The notes: a model not told the origin generated them from the sequence alone. A stretch of DNA of 42,510 nucleotides from an uncultured Ignavibacterium sp. (GCA_937942875.1 CALEBT010000030.1:1-42510), one strand, 5' to 3'. Shown: positions 8,624-18,182, numbered from the stretch's first letter. Made by a program: numbers and translations.

Positions 8624-8688
8624 ATTTTTGAAAAAAATGAGGTTTATTTGTCGAAATTTTGTATCAAAACGAGATTTTGAAACAAAAT
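8624..8688. repeat. Cluster of short TTTTG/CAAAA dyads in the divergent intergenic region
   Basis: Two near-identical dyads, ATTTTG-TAT-CAAAA (8656-8669) and ATTTTG-AAA-CAAAAT (8674-8688), start exactly 18 bases apart. A weaker relative, ATTTTTG-AAA-AAAAT, lies at 8624-8638. They sit between the minus-strand membrane protein gene and aguB, where a repressor could control either side. Base composition makes such words fairly common, so an operator role is only a suggestion. Confidence 0.3.
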
Positions 8689-8811
8689 GAAAATTGATTT
8701 TAATTTTTTCTTTTGATGTAACTCAGCATAAATGAATTCTTAAACAGAGAAACAACTTTTTTGTATTTTAAGGAAAGAAATAATTTCTGTTATTGGAAGG
8801 AAATTTACATT

Positions 8812-9702
8812 ATGAATAAAGTTAAAAAGTTTAAGGTTGGACTAACTCAATATTCAGTTACTGTAAATCCCGATGAAAATCTGAATAAAGCTGAAAAATT
8901 GATTGAAGATGCTGCCAGAAAAGGAGCGAATGTTATTTGTTTACCTGAACTTTTTAATTCTCTATATTTCTGTCAATCGGAGAATATTGATTTTTTTGAC
9001 TTAGCAGAAACAATTCCTGGTCACTCAACAGAAGTTCTTTCAAATTTAGCTAAAAAGTTAAAAATCGTTCTAATTGTGCCTTTATTTGAAAAAAGAAATC
9101 TTGGACTTTATCACAACTCACTTGCTGCTATCAATACAAAAGGTGAAATAACAGGCATTTACAGAAAGATGCACATTCCCGACGACCCGGCATTTTACGA
9201 AAAATTCTATTTCACTCCCGGAGATTTGGGTTATAAAGTATTCGATACGGAATTTGGGAAAATCGGAACTTTGATTTGTTGGGATCAATGGTATCCTGAA
9301 GCAGCAAGATTAACTGCATTAAAAGGAGCAGAAGTTATATTTTATCCTACAGCAATTGGCTGGCATCCTTATGAAAAAGAAGAACACGGAAAAGCTCAGT
9401 TCGAAAGTTGGCAAACAATTCAACGCTCTCACGCAATAGCAAATGGTGTTTACGTTGCTTCTGTCAATCGAGTTGGAATAGAAAAACAAAATCCTGATTC
9501 TGCAGGAATTGAATTCTGGGGAAGAAGTTTTATTTGTGATCCGCAAGGAGTTATTTTAACAGAAGCTTCCTGTGATAAAGAGGAAGTAATTGTTGCAGAG
9601 ATTGATTTGGACAGAATCGAATATATAAGAAGAAATTGGCCCTTTTTGCGAGATAGAAGAATTGATTCATACCAAAACATAACAAAAAGATTTGATGATT
9701 AA
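8812..9702 (+). CDS. aguB: N-carbamoylputrescine amidase (nitrilase superfamily)
   Basis: The enzyme hydrolyses N-carbamoylputrescine to putrescine, CO2 and ammonia in the cytoplasm, the second step from agmatine. I chose the ATG at 8812 over an upstream in-frame TTG at 8761 because AAGGAAA lies just before it and homology begins there; this gives 296 residues, the usual length. The nitrilase triad is complete: E46 in LPELF, K119 in YRKMHIPDD and C156 in LICWDQWYPEAA. The stop codon directly abuts the start of aguA. The adjacent deiminase makes the substrate assignment firm. Confidence 0.92.
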   Translation: MNKVKKFKVGLTQYSVTVNPDENLNKAEKLIEDAARKGANVICLPELFNSLYFCQSENIDFFDLAETIPGHSTEVLSNLAKKLKIVLIVPLFEKRNLGLYHNSLAAINTKGEITGIYRKMHIPDDPAFYEKFYFTPGDLGYKVFDTEFGKIGTLICWDQWYPEAARLTALKGAEVIFYPTAIGWHPYEKEEHGKAQFESWQTIQRSHAIANGVYVASVNRVGIEKQNPDSAGIEFWGRSFICDPQGVILTEASCDKEEVIVAEIDLDRIEYIRRNWPFLRDRRIDSYQNITKRFDD

Positions 9703-10779
9703 ATGAAAAGAACATCAAAAAGAACAAACAATCGATCAATATTGAATAAATTCAGACTACCAGCAGAATTTGAGCCGCACGAAGCCACGTGGATTGGTTG
9801 GCCCTTTAACAAATCAGATTGGCCCGGAAAATTCAGCCCAATTCCTTGGGTTTATGGAGAGATTGTCCGGTACCTATCCGTTGGTGAGAAAGTAAGAATT
9901 CTCGTACAAAATGAAACTGAAAGACAAAAAGCTGTCAGAGTATTAAAATCTGTTCACGCAGATTTGAATAATGTCGAATTTTTCAAAATCAAAACGGACA
10001 GAAACTGGCTTCGGGATGCGTCTCCTCAATTTGTTAAAGATGAATATGGAAATACAACTCTCATTAAGTTTAAATTCAACGCTTGGGCGAAATATGATAA
10101 TTATAAACTTGATGCAAAGATCCCAGATTTTATTGCGAAAAAACTAAAGCTCGATATTCATCAAGCAACTTTCGAGAATAAACCTGTTGTTTTAGAAGGA
10201 GGAGCAATTGATTACAATGGTTTCGGGACTTTAATTACAACCGAAGAATGTTTGATGGATGATGAAAATCAAGTAAGAAATCCAAGTTTCTCTAAATCTG
10301 ATTATGAGGAAGTTTTCAGAAAATATTTAGGAATAAAAAAAGTAATCTGGCTGAAAAAAGGAATTGTTGGAGATGATACTCACGGTCACGTTGATGATAT
10401 ATCAAGATTTGTAAATAAAAATACAGTTGTAACGGTTGTCGAAAGAAATCCAAATGATGATAATTACAAAAATCTTCTTGAGAATAAAGAAATATTACTC
10501 GATTCAATTTTACAAGATGGAACAAAGCTGAATGTAGTTGAATTGCCAATGCCTTCGCCTGTAATATTTAAAGGTCAGAGGTTGCCAGCGAGTTATGCGA
10601 ATTTTTATATTTCTAATTATGCTGTGCTTGTTCCAACTTTCAATGATGAAAATGACAGAAAAGCAATTGGAATTTTAGCTGAATTATTTCCAGATAGAAA
10701 AGTCATTGGAATTCACGCAGTTGATTTAGTATGGGGTTTGGGAACAATTCATTGTCTGACACACGAACAAATTTTATAA
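9703..10779 (+). CDS. aguA: Agmatine deiminase
   Basis: The 358-residue enzyme converts agmatine to N-carbamoylputrescine plus ammonia. Family signatures are present in order: FEPHEATWIGWP near the N-terminus, TDRNWLRDASP for substrate guanidine contacts, LEGGAID, GDDTHGHVDD with the catalytic histidine, and the nucleophile C351 in GTIHCLTHEQ at the C-terminus. The gene follows aguB with no spacer. Together they form a complete agmatine-to-putrescine route, so arginine decarboxylase would be expected elsewhere in the genome. Confidence 0.93.
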   Translation: MKRTSKRTNNRSILNKFRLPAEFEPHEATWIGWPFNKSDWPGKFSPIPWVYGEIVRYLSVGEKVRILVQNETERQKAVRVLKSVHADLNNVEFFKIKTDRNWLRDASPQFVKDEYGNTTLIKFKFNAWAKYDNYKLDAKIPDFIAKKLKLDIHQATFENKPVVLEGGAIDYNGFGTLITTEECLMDDENQVRNPSFSKSDYEEVFRKYLGIKKVIWLKKGIVGDDTHGHVDDISRFVNKNTVVTVVERNPNDDNYKNLLENKEILLDSILQDGTKLNVVELPMPSPVIFKGQRLPASYANFYISNYAVLVPTFNDENDRKAIGILAELFPDRKVIGIHAVDLVWGLGTIHCLTHEQIL

Positions 10780-10805
10780 ATTAAATTATTTATATGGAGG
10801 TAAAA

Positions 10806-11240
10806 ATGTTAAACTTATTATTGTCTATTCTTTTTTTGATTCTAAATCCTTCGGATAAAATTAAAGTGAAGGATCCGTGGATGAGAGTATCAGCTAAGGG
10901 ACAATCCTCAGCACTTTATATGAAAATTGAGAATAAAAGCGAAGTTGCTGATACCCTTTACAAAATTGAAGGTAATGTTTCTGAAAAAATTGAAATTCAC
11001 GAAACATATATGAAAGATGATATGATGGGAATGAGAGAAGTTCCGTTTATTGTAATAAATCCCGGATCAACTTTTGAATTAAAACCAAAATCTCATCATA
11101 TTATGCTAATTAAATTAAAACAGGATTTAAAGAAAGAAGATAAACACGATTTTATTCTTTACTTTAAAAAAGCCGGAGCAATCAAAATCAAAGCTGAAGT
11201 TGAAGAAATGAAAAAGTCATCATCGGAGCATAAGCATTAA
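10806..11240 (+). CDS. Periplasmic copper chaperone, PCu(A)C family
   Basis: This 144-residue protein starts at ATG 10806; GGAGG at 10797 gives an ideal ribosome site, whereas an in-frame ATG at 10794 would contain that site. A short hydrophobic N-terminus suggests export. The PCu(A)C core shows DPWMRVS at the start, EIHETYMKDDMMGM with His and Met ligands, and HHIMLIKLKQ with further His/Met ligands, followed by a His-rich tail. In this family it binds Cu(I) outside the inner membrane and helps assemble the CuA site of cytochrome oxidase. It sits 26 bases after aguA and 6 bases before the ferredoxin gene. Confidence 0.85.
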   Translation: MLNLLLSILFLILNPSDKIKVKDPWMRVSAKGQSSALYMKIENKSEVADTLYKIEGNVSEKIEIHETYMKDDMMGMREVPFIVINPGSTFELKPKSHHIMLIKLKQDLKKEDKHDFILYFKKAGAIKIKAEVEEMKKSSSEHKH

Positions 11241-11246
11241 ATATTT

Positions 11247-11582
11247 ATGAAAAGATTTGATAAACACATTTTTATTTGTAATAACAGCAGACCTCCTGGG
11301 CATCCAAGAGGCTGTTGTTTTGATAAAGGCAGTAAAGAATTATTTGATAATCTTAAAATGAAAGTCGCTTCCCAAGGTTTAGATAAAAAAATCAGAGTGA
11401 ATTTATCTGGTTGTTTGGATGCTTGCGAACAGGGAATAGCGATGGTAGTTTATCCTGAGCAAATATGGTATGGTAATGTTAAAAAAGAAGATATTGATGA
11501 AATTATCCAATCTCATTTGATAAACAATAAACCTGTTGAAAGACTTGAATTAAAAGAGCAAGACCTAAATAATGACAAATAG
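11247..11582 (+). CDS. Thioredoxin-like [2Fe-2S] ferredoxin
   Basis: The 111-residue protein has the cysteine layout of thioredoxin-fold ferredoxins: FICNN and PRGCC near the N-terminus, and SGCLDACEQG later, giving the ligands of one [2Fe-2S] cluster. The segment MVVYPEQIWYGNVKKEDIDEII is typical of this family, also found as a NuoE-like domain. It is a soluble electron carrier with unknown partners. Its end overlaps the start of the endonuclease III gene by 11 bases, so the two are likely co-translated. Supply of electrons or redox signalling to the Fe-S enzyme Nth would be speculation. Confidence 0.85.
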   Translation: MKRFDKHIFICNNSRPPGHPRGCCFDKGSKELFDNLKMKVASQGLDKKIRVNLSGCLDACEQGIAMVVYPEQIWYGNVKKEDIDEIIQSHLINNKPVERLELKEQDLNNDK

Positions 11583-12228
11583 TTCTCAAAAACAGTTAGC
11601 AAAAAAAATATTTCAACTGTTGAAAAAGTACTATCCAGAGCCAAAACCTGCTCTGGAATATTCAAGTCCTTTTGAACTTTTAATAGCAACAATTCTTTCT
11701 GCACAATGCACTGATGAAAGAGTAAATATCGTTACAAGAACTCTTTTCAAAAAATACAGAAAGCCGGAAGATTATTTGAAAGTCTCAAATGAAGAATTGG
11801 AAAAAGACATTTTCTCAACTGGATTTTATAAGCAAAAAGCAAAAAGCATCAAAAACTGTTGTGCTGAATTGATTGAGAAATATAATGGACAGATTCCCGC
11901 AGATTTTGAAGCTATGACAAAACTTCCGGGAGTTGGAAGAAAAACTGCTTCTGTTATCGCCGGAAATGCTTTTGGAATTCCGGCAATTGCCGTTGATACT
12001 CACGTTATTCGGCTTTCTAATATTTTTAGTTTTGTTAATACCAAAGACCCGGTTAAAATCGAAATGAAATTGAAAGAACTTTTGCCCGAAGAAGATTGGA
12101 TAATTTCATCACATCTGTTGGCTGCTCACGGAAGGAAAATTTGCATTGCCCGAAAACCTAAATGCCTTGACTGCTTTCTTGCGGATATATGTCCATCATT
12201 CAATCCACAATCAAAATCTAAAAAATGA
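11572..12228 (+). CDS. nth: Endonuclease III (DNA glycosylase / AP lyase)
   Basis: This 218-residue base-excision repair enzyme removes oxidised pyrimidines and nicks AP sites. The helix-hairpin-helix LPGVGRKTASVI contains the catalytic lysine K124, and D142 in VDTHVIRLSN follows 18 residues later, exactly as K120/D138 in E. coli Nth. A C-x6-C-x2-C-x5-C motif near the C-terminus (CIARKPKCLDCFLADIC) binds a [4Fe-4S] cluster. It overlaps the ferredoxin gene by 11 bases and the HD-domain gene by 4 bases (ATGA). Confidence 0.95.
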   Translation: MTNSSQKQLAKKIFQLLKKYYPEPKPALEYSSPFELLIATILSAQCTDERVNIVTRTLFKKYRKPEDYLKVSNEELEKDIFSTGFYKQKAKSIKNCCAELIEKYNGQIPADFEAMTKLPGVGRKTASVIAGNAFGIPAIAVDTHVIRLSNIFSFVNTKDPVKIEMKLKELLPEEDWIISSHLLAAHGRKICIARKPKCLDCFLADICPSFNPQSKSKK

Positions 12229-12785
12229 TAGAACGGGACAGAAATTATTGCTTGAATCTTTTGAAAGAATACACCAAAAGTCAAAGTTTATTAAAACACG
12301 CTTTTGCGGTTGAATCCTGTGTTCGTGCATATGCTGAAAAATTTGGTGAAGATGTTGAATTTTGGGGAAATGTTGCATTGCTTCACGACTTCGATTACGA
12401 AAAGTATCCTTCAGCTGAAGAGCATCCATATAAAGGGGCAGAGATTTTAAGAAGTCTCGGTTTTTCTGAAGAATTTATTACGGCAATTCTTTCTCACGCA
12501 GATTATACAGGCGTAAAAAGAATGACTCTTCTGCAGAAAACTCTTTTTGCTTGTGATGAATTGGCTGGTTTTTTAACTGCAGTTGCTTATGTCCGACCCT
12601 CAAAAAGTATTGATGAGGTTGATGTCAAATCTGTTAAAAAGAAGATGAAGGACAAAGCATTTGCTAAGGCAGTTAGCAGAGAAGACATTATCAACGGTAC
12701 TTCTGAACTTGGAATTGATTTGGATGGACATATCTCATTTTGCATCGATGCGATGAGAAAGAATAAGGAGTTGTTAGGATTATAA
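12225..12785 (+). CDS. HD-domain hydrolase
   Basis: The 186-residue soluble protein has the metal-dependent phosphohydrolase pattern: H25 in HAFAVE, H54-D55 in LLHDFDYEKYP, then EEHPYKGAEILR and a later SHAD. It belongs to the small stand-alone HD group often annotated as predicted hydrolase. The substrate is not known; nucleotides or a phosphorylated metabolite are typical. It overlaps nth by 4 bases and ends the six-gene run that begins at aguB. Confidence 0.85.
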   Translation: MIERDRNYCLNLLKEYTKSQSLLKHAFAVESCVRAYAEKFGEDVEFWGNVALLHDFDYEKYPSAEEHPYKGAEILRSLGFSEEFITAILSHADYTGVKRMTLLQKTLFACDELAGFLTAVAYVRPSKSIDEVDVKSVKKKMKDKAFAKAVSREDIINGTSELGIDLDGHISFCIDAMRKNKELLGL

Positions 12786-12835
12786 ATCAGATCTATTTAA
12801 CATTTTTCTCTTATCAACAAACATTAATAAAGGGC

Positions 12836-12863
12836 TTGACATATAATAACTGAATTGTATATC
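12836..12863 (+). promoter_or_regulatory. Candidate promoter upstream of porU
   Basis: TTGACA (12836-12841) and TATATC (12858-12863) are separated by 16 bases, close to a sigma-70 arrangement. Overlapping it, TATCTTTC at 12860-12867 is a 7/8 match to the Bacteroidetes -7 box. Transcription would start about 70 bases before the porU ATG and could drive the eight-gene run to 28177. Confidence 0.4.
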
Positions 12864-12943
12864 TTTCAAGCAAAAATCGGAGAATATTAGAGAGTTTTGC
12901 TACTTTAATTTTTAAATTTTGACAAGGTAACTAATTTATAACT

Positions 12944-15900
12944 ATGATTGGCAAAATCTCTATTATTCTATTTCTCGTATGTAGTGCTTCCTTTCTTTTC
13001 TCTCAGGATGAGATGAGAGTAATCAATTCTGATTTTAATTCGCTTACAATTTCCTATAAGCCAATTTTCACTGATACGTCATTAATTACATTAAATAATC
13101 AGTCTTTCAGAAGTATTAAAATTCATCTTGGATTTACCAGAACCGAATTAAAAGCAGGCAGCCCTGATTTGCAGTCGAGGATTTTAACAATTGGAATACC
13201 TTCAGAATTTGGGAACACTTTAGAGATTCTGTCTTATTCTTACTCAGAAATTTCTGGTCAAATCTCTCCGGTGCCAAAAATGAAACAGGACACATTGGGA
13301 TATTCAAGAGAGTATTCTTTTGGTCCTGATTATTTCGATTATAAAGAATTTCCTCTGGTGGAGTTTGGAAATTCAGGTATTTCAAGAGATTTAATAGTTC
13401 AAAATATTTTACTAAATCCAGTCAGATTTTACCCTGCAGAAAATTTAATCCGTCTTTACAAAGAAATAGTTTTCAGAGTTAATTTTGCAAACGGAACAGT
13501 GTCTCAAAAGCCCGCTGATGAACTTTCCTCTTATGGAATAATAAATTTTGATGTTGCAAGATTCTGGAATCAAAGGAAAAATATTTCAGCTTCTAAAGTT
13601 AATATTTCAAACAGTGTTTTAGCTTCAGGACGCTGGTTTAGGTTTGAAGCACCAGAAGAAGGATTTTATAAAATTACCCGCTCTCAACTCTCTTCATACG
13701 GTATTGATCCAAATACAGTTGATCCAAGAACAATTAAAATTTACAACAATGGTGGTAAAGTTTTACCTGAATTAAATAGCGCATCAAGACCAGTTGATTT
13801 AGTAGAGAATGCCATAATTATTGTTGGTGAAGAGGATGGAAGATTTGATGAGGGCGATTATATTTTATTTTATGGAAGAGGTACTAATTTCTTTGACTAT
13901 GATAACGATGGTAAAACAATAAAAAGATTTTTTAATCCTTATTCAAAATCGAATTATTATTGGATTACTTCAGGCGGTAGTGCAGGAAAAAGAATCACTA
14001 AAAAGAATAGTCTTTCTCAAACACCTGATTATCAGCAAAATTCAACCGTTGCTTATATCGGATATGAGGAAGATAAAATAAATCTGGCTAAATCAGGAAG
14101 ACAGTTTTTCGGTGATAATTTTACGGCTTCCATTAATCAAAGAACTTATATTAACAGACTTGATCATAGAATTTCTTCAGAACCAATAAAATATTCTGTA
14201 AGATTTATTGTAAATTCATCGCCAAATCTGACCTTAAATATTTCAGAAAACGGAAGTCAGATTTTTAATGAATTACTTCCGGGATATGGCAGTCAGGATT
14301 ACACAGTCGGAAAGGCTTATCTGAGAAATCTTACTTTCCAAGGCAGTTTGCCCGATAACAGGAGTGTATTGACTTTTAGAATAAATCCTTCCGCACAAAC
14401 ATCTGTTGGTTACCTGGATTATTTTACTATTGAATATAAAAAAGAATTGAAAGCAACCGATGATAATCTTTTAGTTTTCTCCGACCCTGTCCCAACAAAT
14501 GGTGTTATAGAATATCTTTTCAGTGGATTTTCATCAACGAACTTCAGGGTTTTTGACATAACAGATCATTCAAACGTAAAAATTATTGATAATTTTATTC
14601 AGTTAAGTGGTGGGCAGTGCAAATTTCAGTTTTTGGAATCTCCAAATAACAGATCAAAATATTTTGCAGTGGAATTAAGCAAACTAAAAACTCCATCTAA
14701 TCCTGTTGAAGTAGGTAACTCAAATTTACGCGGTGAAAGTACAGGAGCGAAGTTTATCATTATAACTGGCAAAGAAAAATTAGAAGCCGCCAATAAACTA
14801 AAAACCTATCGAGAAACTCAAACGTTTCCGCCTGTTTCAACAATTGTAGTGGATGTTCAGAAAATTTATAATGAATTCTCTTGCGGATCATTGGATGTAT
14901 CAGCAATTCGTGATTACATACGATATGCTTATCAGAATTGGCAAATAAGACCAGAGTATGTTTTATTTCTTGGTAAAGGAACATATGATTATAAAAACAT
15001 TGAAGGCTTTAATGATAATATAATTCCTACCTGGCAAACAGAAGAATCACTTTCCTATGTCTATTCCTCAGAGGATTCATATACTACGGATGATTTTTTC
15101 GCAGCAGTATCGGGCGACGATTCGATCGTTGACCTGGCAATTGGCAGAATTCCTTCCAGAACTCTGACAGAGGCAAATAACTTTATTGATAAAATTATTG
15201 CCTATGAAAAAAATGGTGATTTTGGTCCTTGGAGAAATTTAATTACTCTTTTGGCTGATGATGGAATAAAAACAGGCGGTGATGACGGTGCAATTCACAC
15301 TGCTGCTTGTGAAAGGTTGGCAAATTTTACATTTCCCAAGTATTTGGATTTCAATAAAATTTATCTTGCAGCATATTCACCTGTTGTAACTTCCGGTGGA
15401 AGAAGAAAACCAGAGGTTAATAACGTTTTGTTAAAATCAATAAATGATGGCACTCTGTTTCTGAATTTTGTTGGGCACGGAAATCCTGAGGTCTGGACTC
15501 ACGAGGTTGTTTTTGAAAAGTCTGTTACAGTTCCTCAATTAAGAAACAGAAGATTGTTTTTCTTAACTGCAGCAACTTGTGACTTCGGTTATTATGATGT
15601 TCCTAATTATCAGAGTGGAACAGAACAATTAGTTTTATTAAAAGAATATGGTGCAATCGGAGCTTTAACTTCTTCAAGATTAGTTTTCTCCGGCCAGAAT
15701 GAAGCAATGAATCAGGCTTGGGTTGAAATTCTCTTCAAATCCAGTCGTGATACTATGGGGCTGCCAATAACTCTTGGAAGAGCTTTATTCAACTTAAAGA
15801 AATCTTATTTTACTGTGAATGATAGGAAATACCATCTGTTTGGTGATCCTACTTTACGATTAAACATTCCAGTTTTGAATTCTAAAATAGATTCAATAAA

Positions 15901-16933
15901 TGGATCTGATTTGAGTTCATCAGTTCAACTTAAAGCGATGAGTAAAGTTTCTGTTTCAGGCAGGGTTGTAAATGAGAATAATTCTGTTACACAGAATTTT
16001 AATGGTGAAGGAATTTTAACAGTTTTTGATTCCGAAAGAATTGTGCAGCTCCCTGAAATCAATAGTCTGATGAGAGTTCAGAATTCTGTTATTTTCCGAG
16101 GAAGAGTAAGTATTATTAACGGTGTGTTCAATGCTGAATTCAGCGTCCCTAAAGATATTTCGTACGAAAACAAAAACGGCAAATTAAATTTTTATTTCTT
16201 CAATAATTCTTTTGATGGGATTGGTTTTACTTCAAACATAATTATCGGGGGAACTGATAGCTCTGTTGTCAATGACGGAAAAGGTCCAATGATTGATATT
16301 TTCTTTGATGACGAAAATTATCAAAACTCTTATTTAGTTGGAACAAATCCTGAGTTGATTATAAAATTATTTGACGAAACCGGATTAAATACAACAGGTA
16401 CAGGTATCGGACATAAACTTGAAGGGATATTAAATGAACAATTTAATAATCCAATTGATTTCACAAATTATTTTGTCGGTGATTTGGATGCAGGCGGAAA
16501 ATCAGGTAAAGTAAATTACAGATTCAATGGATTATCTGATGGTGAATATTCTATTCAGGTTAAAGCATGGGATATATTTAATAATTTTTCCACAGAAAAA
16601 ACATATTTTTCTGTAGTAGGGGATAATGATTTAATAGTAAGGGATGTTTATAATTATCCTAACCCATTTTCATCTTCAACTACTTTTACTTTTCAGCAGA
16701 ATCTCTTAATCCCCCTTAATGTTAAAGTTAAAATTTATACAATAGCTGGTAGATTGATTAAAACAATAGAAAAATTTAATATTTCCCAGAAGTTTGTTTT
16801 AATAGACTGGGATGGTCGTGATAATGATGGTAATGAAATTGCAAATGGAACATATTTATATAAGTTAATAGTATCATCAAACGATGGTTCATTTACTAAA
16901 GATGTTCTTGGCAGGCTGGCAAAACTAAGATAA
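12944..16933 (+). CDS. porU: Type IX secretion system sortase PorU (C25 gingipain-like)
   Basis: The 1329-residue exported protein has a signal peptide at residues 1-21. A long N-terminal beta-rich region is followed by a C25 peptidase domain in which H845 (FVGHGNPE) and C879 (AATCDFGYYD) form the catalytic pair, spaced as in gingipains. Near the C-terminus comes NYPNPFSSSTTF and a FlgD-like/T9SS beta-sandwich. In Porphyromonas, PorU removes the C-terminal signal from T9SS cargo on the cell surface and attaches the cargo to A-LPS; PorU itself keeps its own C-terminal domain. porV follows at once, which supports the assignment. The start is the first ATG before the signal peptide, with a modest AAGG site upstream. 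Confidence 0.9.
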   Translation: MIGKISIILFLVCSASFLFSQDEMRVINSDFNSLTISYKPIFTDTSLITLNNQSFRSIKIHLGFTRTELKAGSPDLQSRILTIGIPSEFGNTLEILSYSYSEISGQISPVPKMKQDTLGYSREYSFGPDYFDYKEFPLVEFGNSGISRDLIVQNILLNPVRFYPAENLIRLYKEIVFRVNFANGTVSQKPADELSSYGIINFDVARFWNQRKNISASKVNISNSVLASGRWFRFEAPEEGFYKITRSQLSSYGIDPNTVDPRTIKIYNNGGKVLPELNSASRPVDLVENAIIIVGEEDGRFDEGDYILFYGRGTNFFDYDNDGKTIKRFFNPYSKSNYYWITSGGSAGKRITKKNSLSQTPDYQQNSTVAYIGYEEDKINLAKSGRQFFGDNFTASINQRTYINRLDHRISSEPIKYSVRFIVNSSPNLTLNISENGSQIFNELLPGYGSQDYTVGKAYLRNLTFQGSLPDNRSVLTFRINPSAQTSVGYLDYFTIEYKKELKATDDNLLVFSDPVPTNGVIEYLFSGFSSTNFRVFDITDHSNVKIIDNFIQLSGGQCKFQFLESPNNRSKYFAVELSKLKTPSNPVEVGNSNLRGESTGAKFIIITGKEKLEAANKLKTYRETQTFPPVSTIVVDVQKIYNEFSCGSLDVSAIRDYIRYAYQNWQIRPEYVLFLGKGTYDYKNIEGFNDNIIPTWQTEESLSYVYSSEDSYTTDDFFAAVSGDDSIVDLAIGRIPSRTLTEANNFIDKIIAYEKNGDFGPWRNLITLLADDGIKTGGDDGAIHTAACERLANFTFPKYLDFNKIYLAAYSPVVTSGGRRKPEVNNVLLKSINDGTLFLNFVGHGNPEVWTHEVVFEKSVTVPQLRNRRLFFLTAATCDFGYYDVPNYQSGTEQLVLLKEYGAIGALTSSRLVFSGQNEAMNQAWVEILFKSSRDTMGLPITLGRALFNLKKSYFTVNDRKYHLFGDPTLRLNIPVLNSKIDSINGSDLSSSVQLKAMSKVSVSGRVVNENNSVTQNFNGEGILTVFDSERIVQLPEINSLMRVQNSVIFRGRVSIINGVFNAEFSVPKDISYENKNGKLNFYFFNNSFDGIGFTSNIIIGGTDSSVVNDGKGPMIDIFFDDENYQNSYLVGTNPELIIKLFDETGLNTTGTGIGHKLEGILNEQFNNPIDFTNYFVGDLDAGGKSGKVNYRFNGLSDGEYSIQVKAWDIFNNFSTEKTYFSVVGDNDLIVRDVYNYPNPFSSSTTFTFQQNLLIPLNVKVKIYTIAGRLIKTIEKFNISQKFVLIDWDGRDNDGNEIANGTYLYKLIVSSNDGSFTKDVLGRLAKLR

Positions 16934-17020
16934 AAATTAAATCATAAATCATTTATTTTAATTATATTAAAACTTTAATTCAGGATTGATTTTTTAATAA
17001 ATATTCGGAGGAATAACTTA

Positions 17021-18178
17021 ATGAAAGCAGTGATTAAATTCATAATGCTGATATTATTTGTATTGACTTTTAGTTCTAATTCTTTTGCTCAGGGTGAAGC
17101 CGCAGTGCCTTTCCTATTATTAGCTCCTGATTCCAGAGCTGGCGGCGTTGGTGAATCCGGAACTGGCTTGGCAGATAATTCTGCAGCTATTTTCTGGAAT
17201 CCTGCAGGAATCGCTTTCCAAACCGGAACAGAAATTAGTATTACACATAGTAACTGGCTTCCCCAATTTAAATTGGATTTATTTTATGATTATCTTACTT
17301 TCAGACAATACATTGAAGAACTTGATGGTAGTGTTACTGCAAGTATTACATATATGAATTTTGGTGAATTCGTCAGAACAGGTGAAACAGACCCTACTCC
17401 ACTAGGAACCTTTAGATCTTTTGATGCTGCCTTAACACTTGGATATGCAACCAAAGTCCATCAGGATTGGGGATTAGGATTTAATTTCAGGTTGATTCAT
17501 AGCCGACTTTCAGATGTTTCTGTTGGTCAGGAAAAAGGTAAAGGCGTCGCTACCTCTGTGAGTTTTGATATTGGAGCAATGTGGAGACCTAAAACTCTTT
17601 ATCTTCCTTTCACAGATATTGATATAGGCAATCAGCTATCTATAGGAATGAATTTAAGTAATCTCGGACCAAAAATTTATTATATTGATAAAGCTCAGGC
17701 AGATCCAATTCCAACCAACTTCAGACTTGGTTTCGCTTACAGAATATTTGGTGATGAATTTAATTCCTTAACTTATACGTTAGATTTCAGCAAGTTATTA
17801 GTTAGTAGAGATAGTACTGGTTCTAAAGAGTTTTACGAAGCAATATTTACTGCTTGGGGCGATAAACCATTAAAAGAAGAATTACGTGATATTGTTACAT
17901 CAATGGGATTAGAATACTGGTATGGAACTCCTGGCGAATTCCTCTTTGCTCTCAGATCTGGATTTTTCTACGAAGATCCATCCTACGGAAACAGAAAATT
18001 TTTGACATTTGGTGCAGGAATCAGATATGATATTTATGGATTTGATTTTAGTTATATAACTACTTCAGTATTTAAAAATGGAGAAAACCATCCTTTATCT
18101 GATACATTAAGATTTACTGTTCTAATCGGATGGGGTTCTGTTCCTGAATCAACAAGAGGATTACCAAGAGGTATTTAA
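17021..18178 (+). CDS. porV: Type IX secretion outer-membrane protein PorV
   Basis: The 385-residue outer-membrane beta-barrel has a strong GGAGGAA ribosome site and a signal peptide ending at SFAQG. The mature N-terminus has PFLLLAPDSRAGGVGESG followed by DNSAAIFWNPAGIAF, the hallmark of the PorV/LptO and related FadL-like family. PorV collects cargo from the SprA channel and presents it to PorU. The gene lies 87 bases after porU and 4 bases before a T9SS cargo-like gene. A PorQ-type paralogue would look similar, but adjacency to porU favours PorV. Confidence 0.9.
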   Translation: MKAVIKFIMLILFVLTFSSNSFAQGEAAVPFLLLAPDSRAGGVGESGTGLADNSAAIFWNPAGIAFQTGTEISITHSNWLPQFKLDLFYDYLTFRQYIEELDGSVTASITYMNFGEFVRTGETDPTPLGTFRSFDAALTLGYATKVHQDWGLGFNFRLIHSRLSDVSVGQEKGKGVATSVSFDIGAMWRPKTLYLPFTDIDIGNQLSIGMNLSNLGPKIYYIDKAQADPIPTNFRLGFAYRIFGDEFNSLTYTLDFSKLLVSRDSTGSKEFYEAIFTAWGDKPLKEELRDIVTSMGLEYWYGTPGEFLFALRSGFFYEDPSYGNRKFLTFGAGIRYDIYGFDFSYITTSVFKNGENHPLSDTLRFTVLIGWGSVPESTRGLPRGI

Positions 18179-18182
18179 TTAA

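Noticed and set aside
8761-8811. N-terminal extension of aguB starting at TTG 8761
   Set aside because: The 17 extra residues have no family similarity and the ATG at 8812 has a proper ribosome site.
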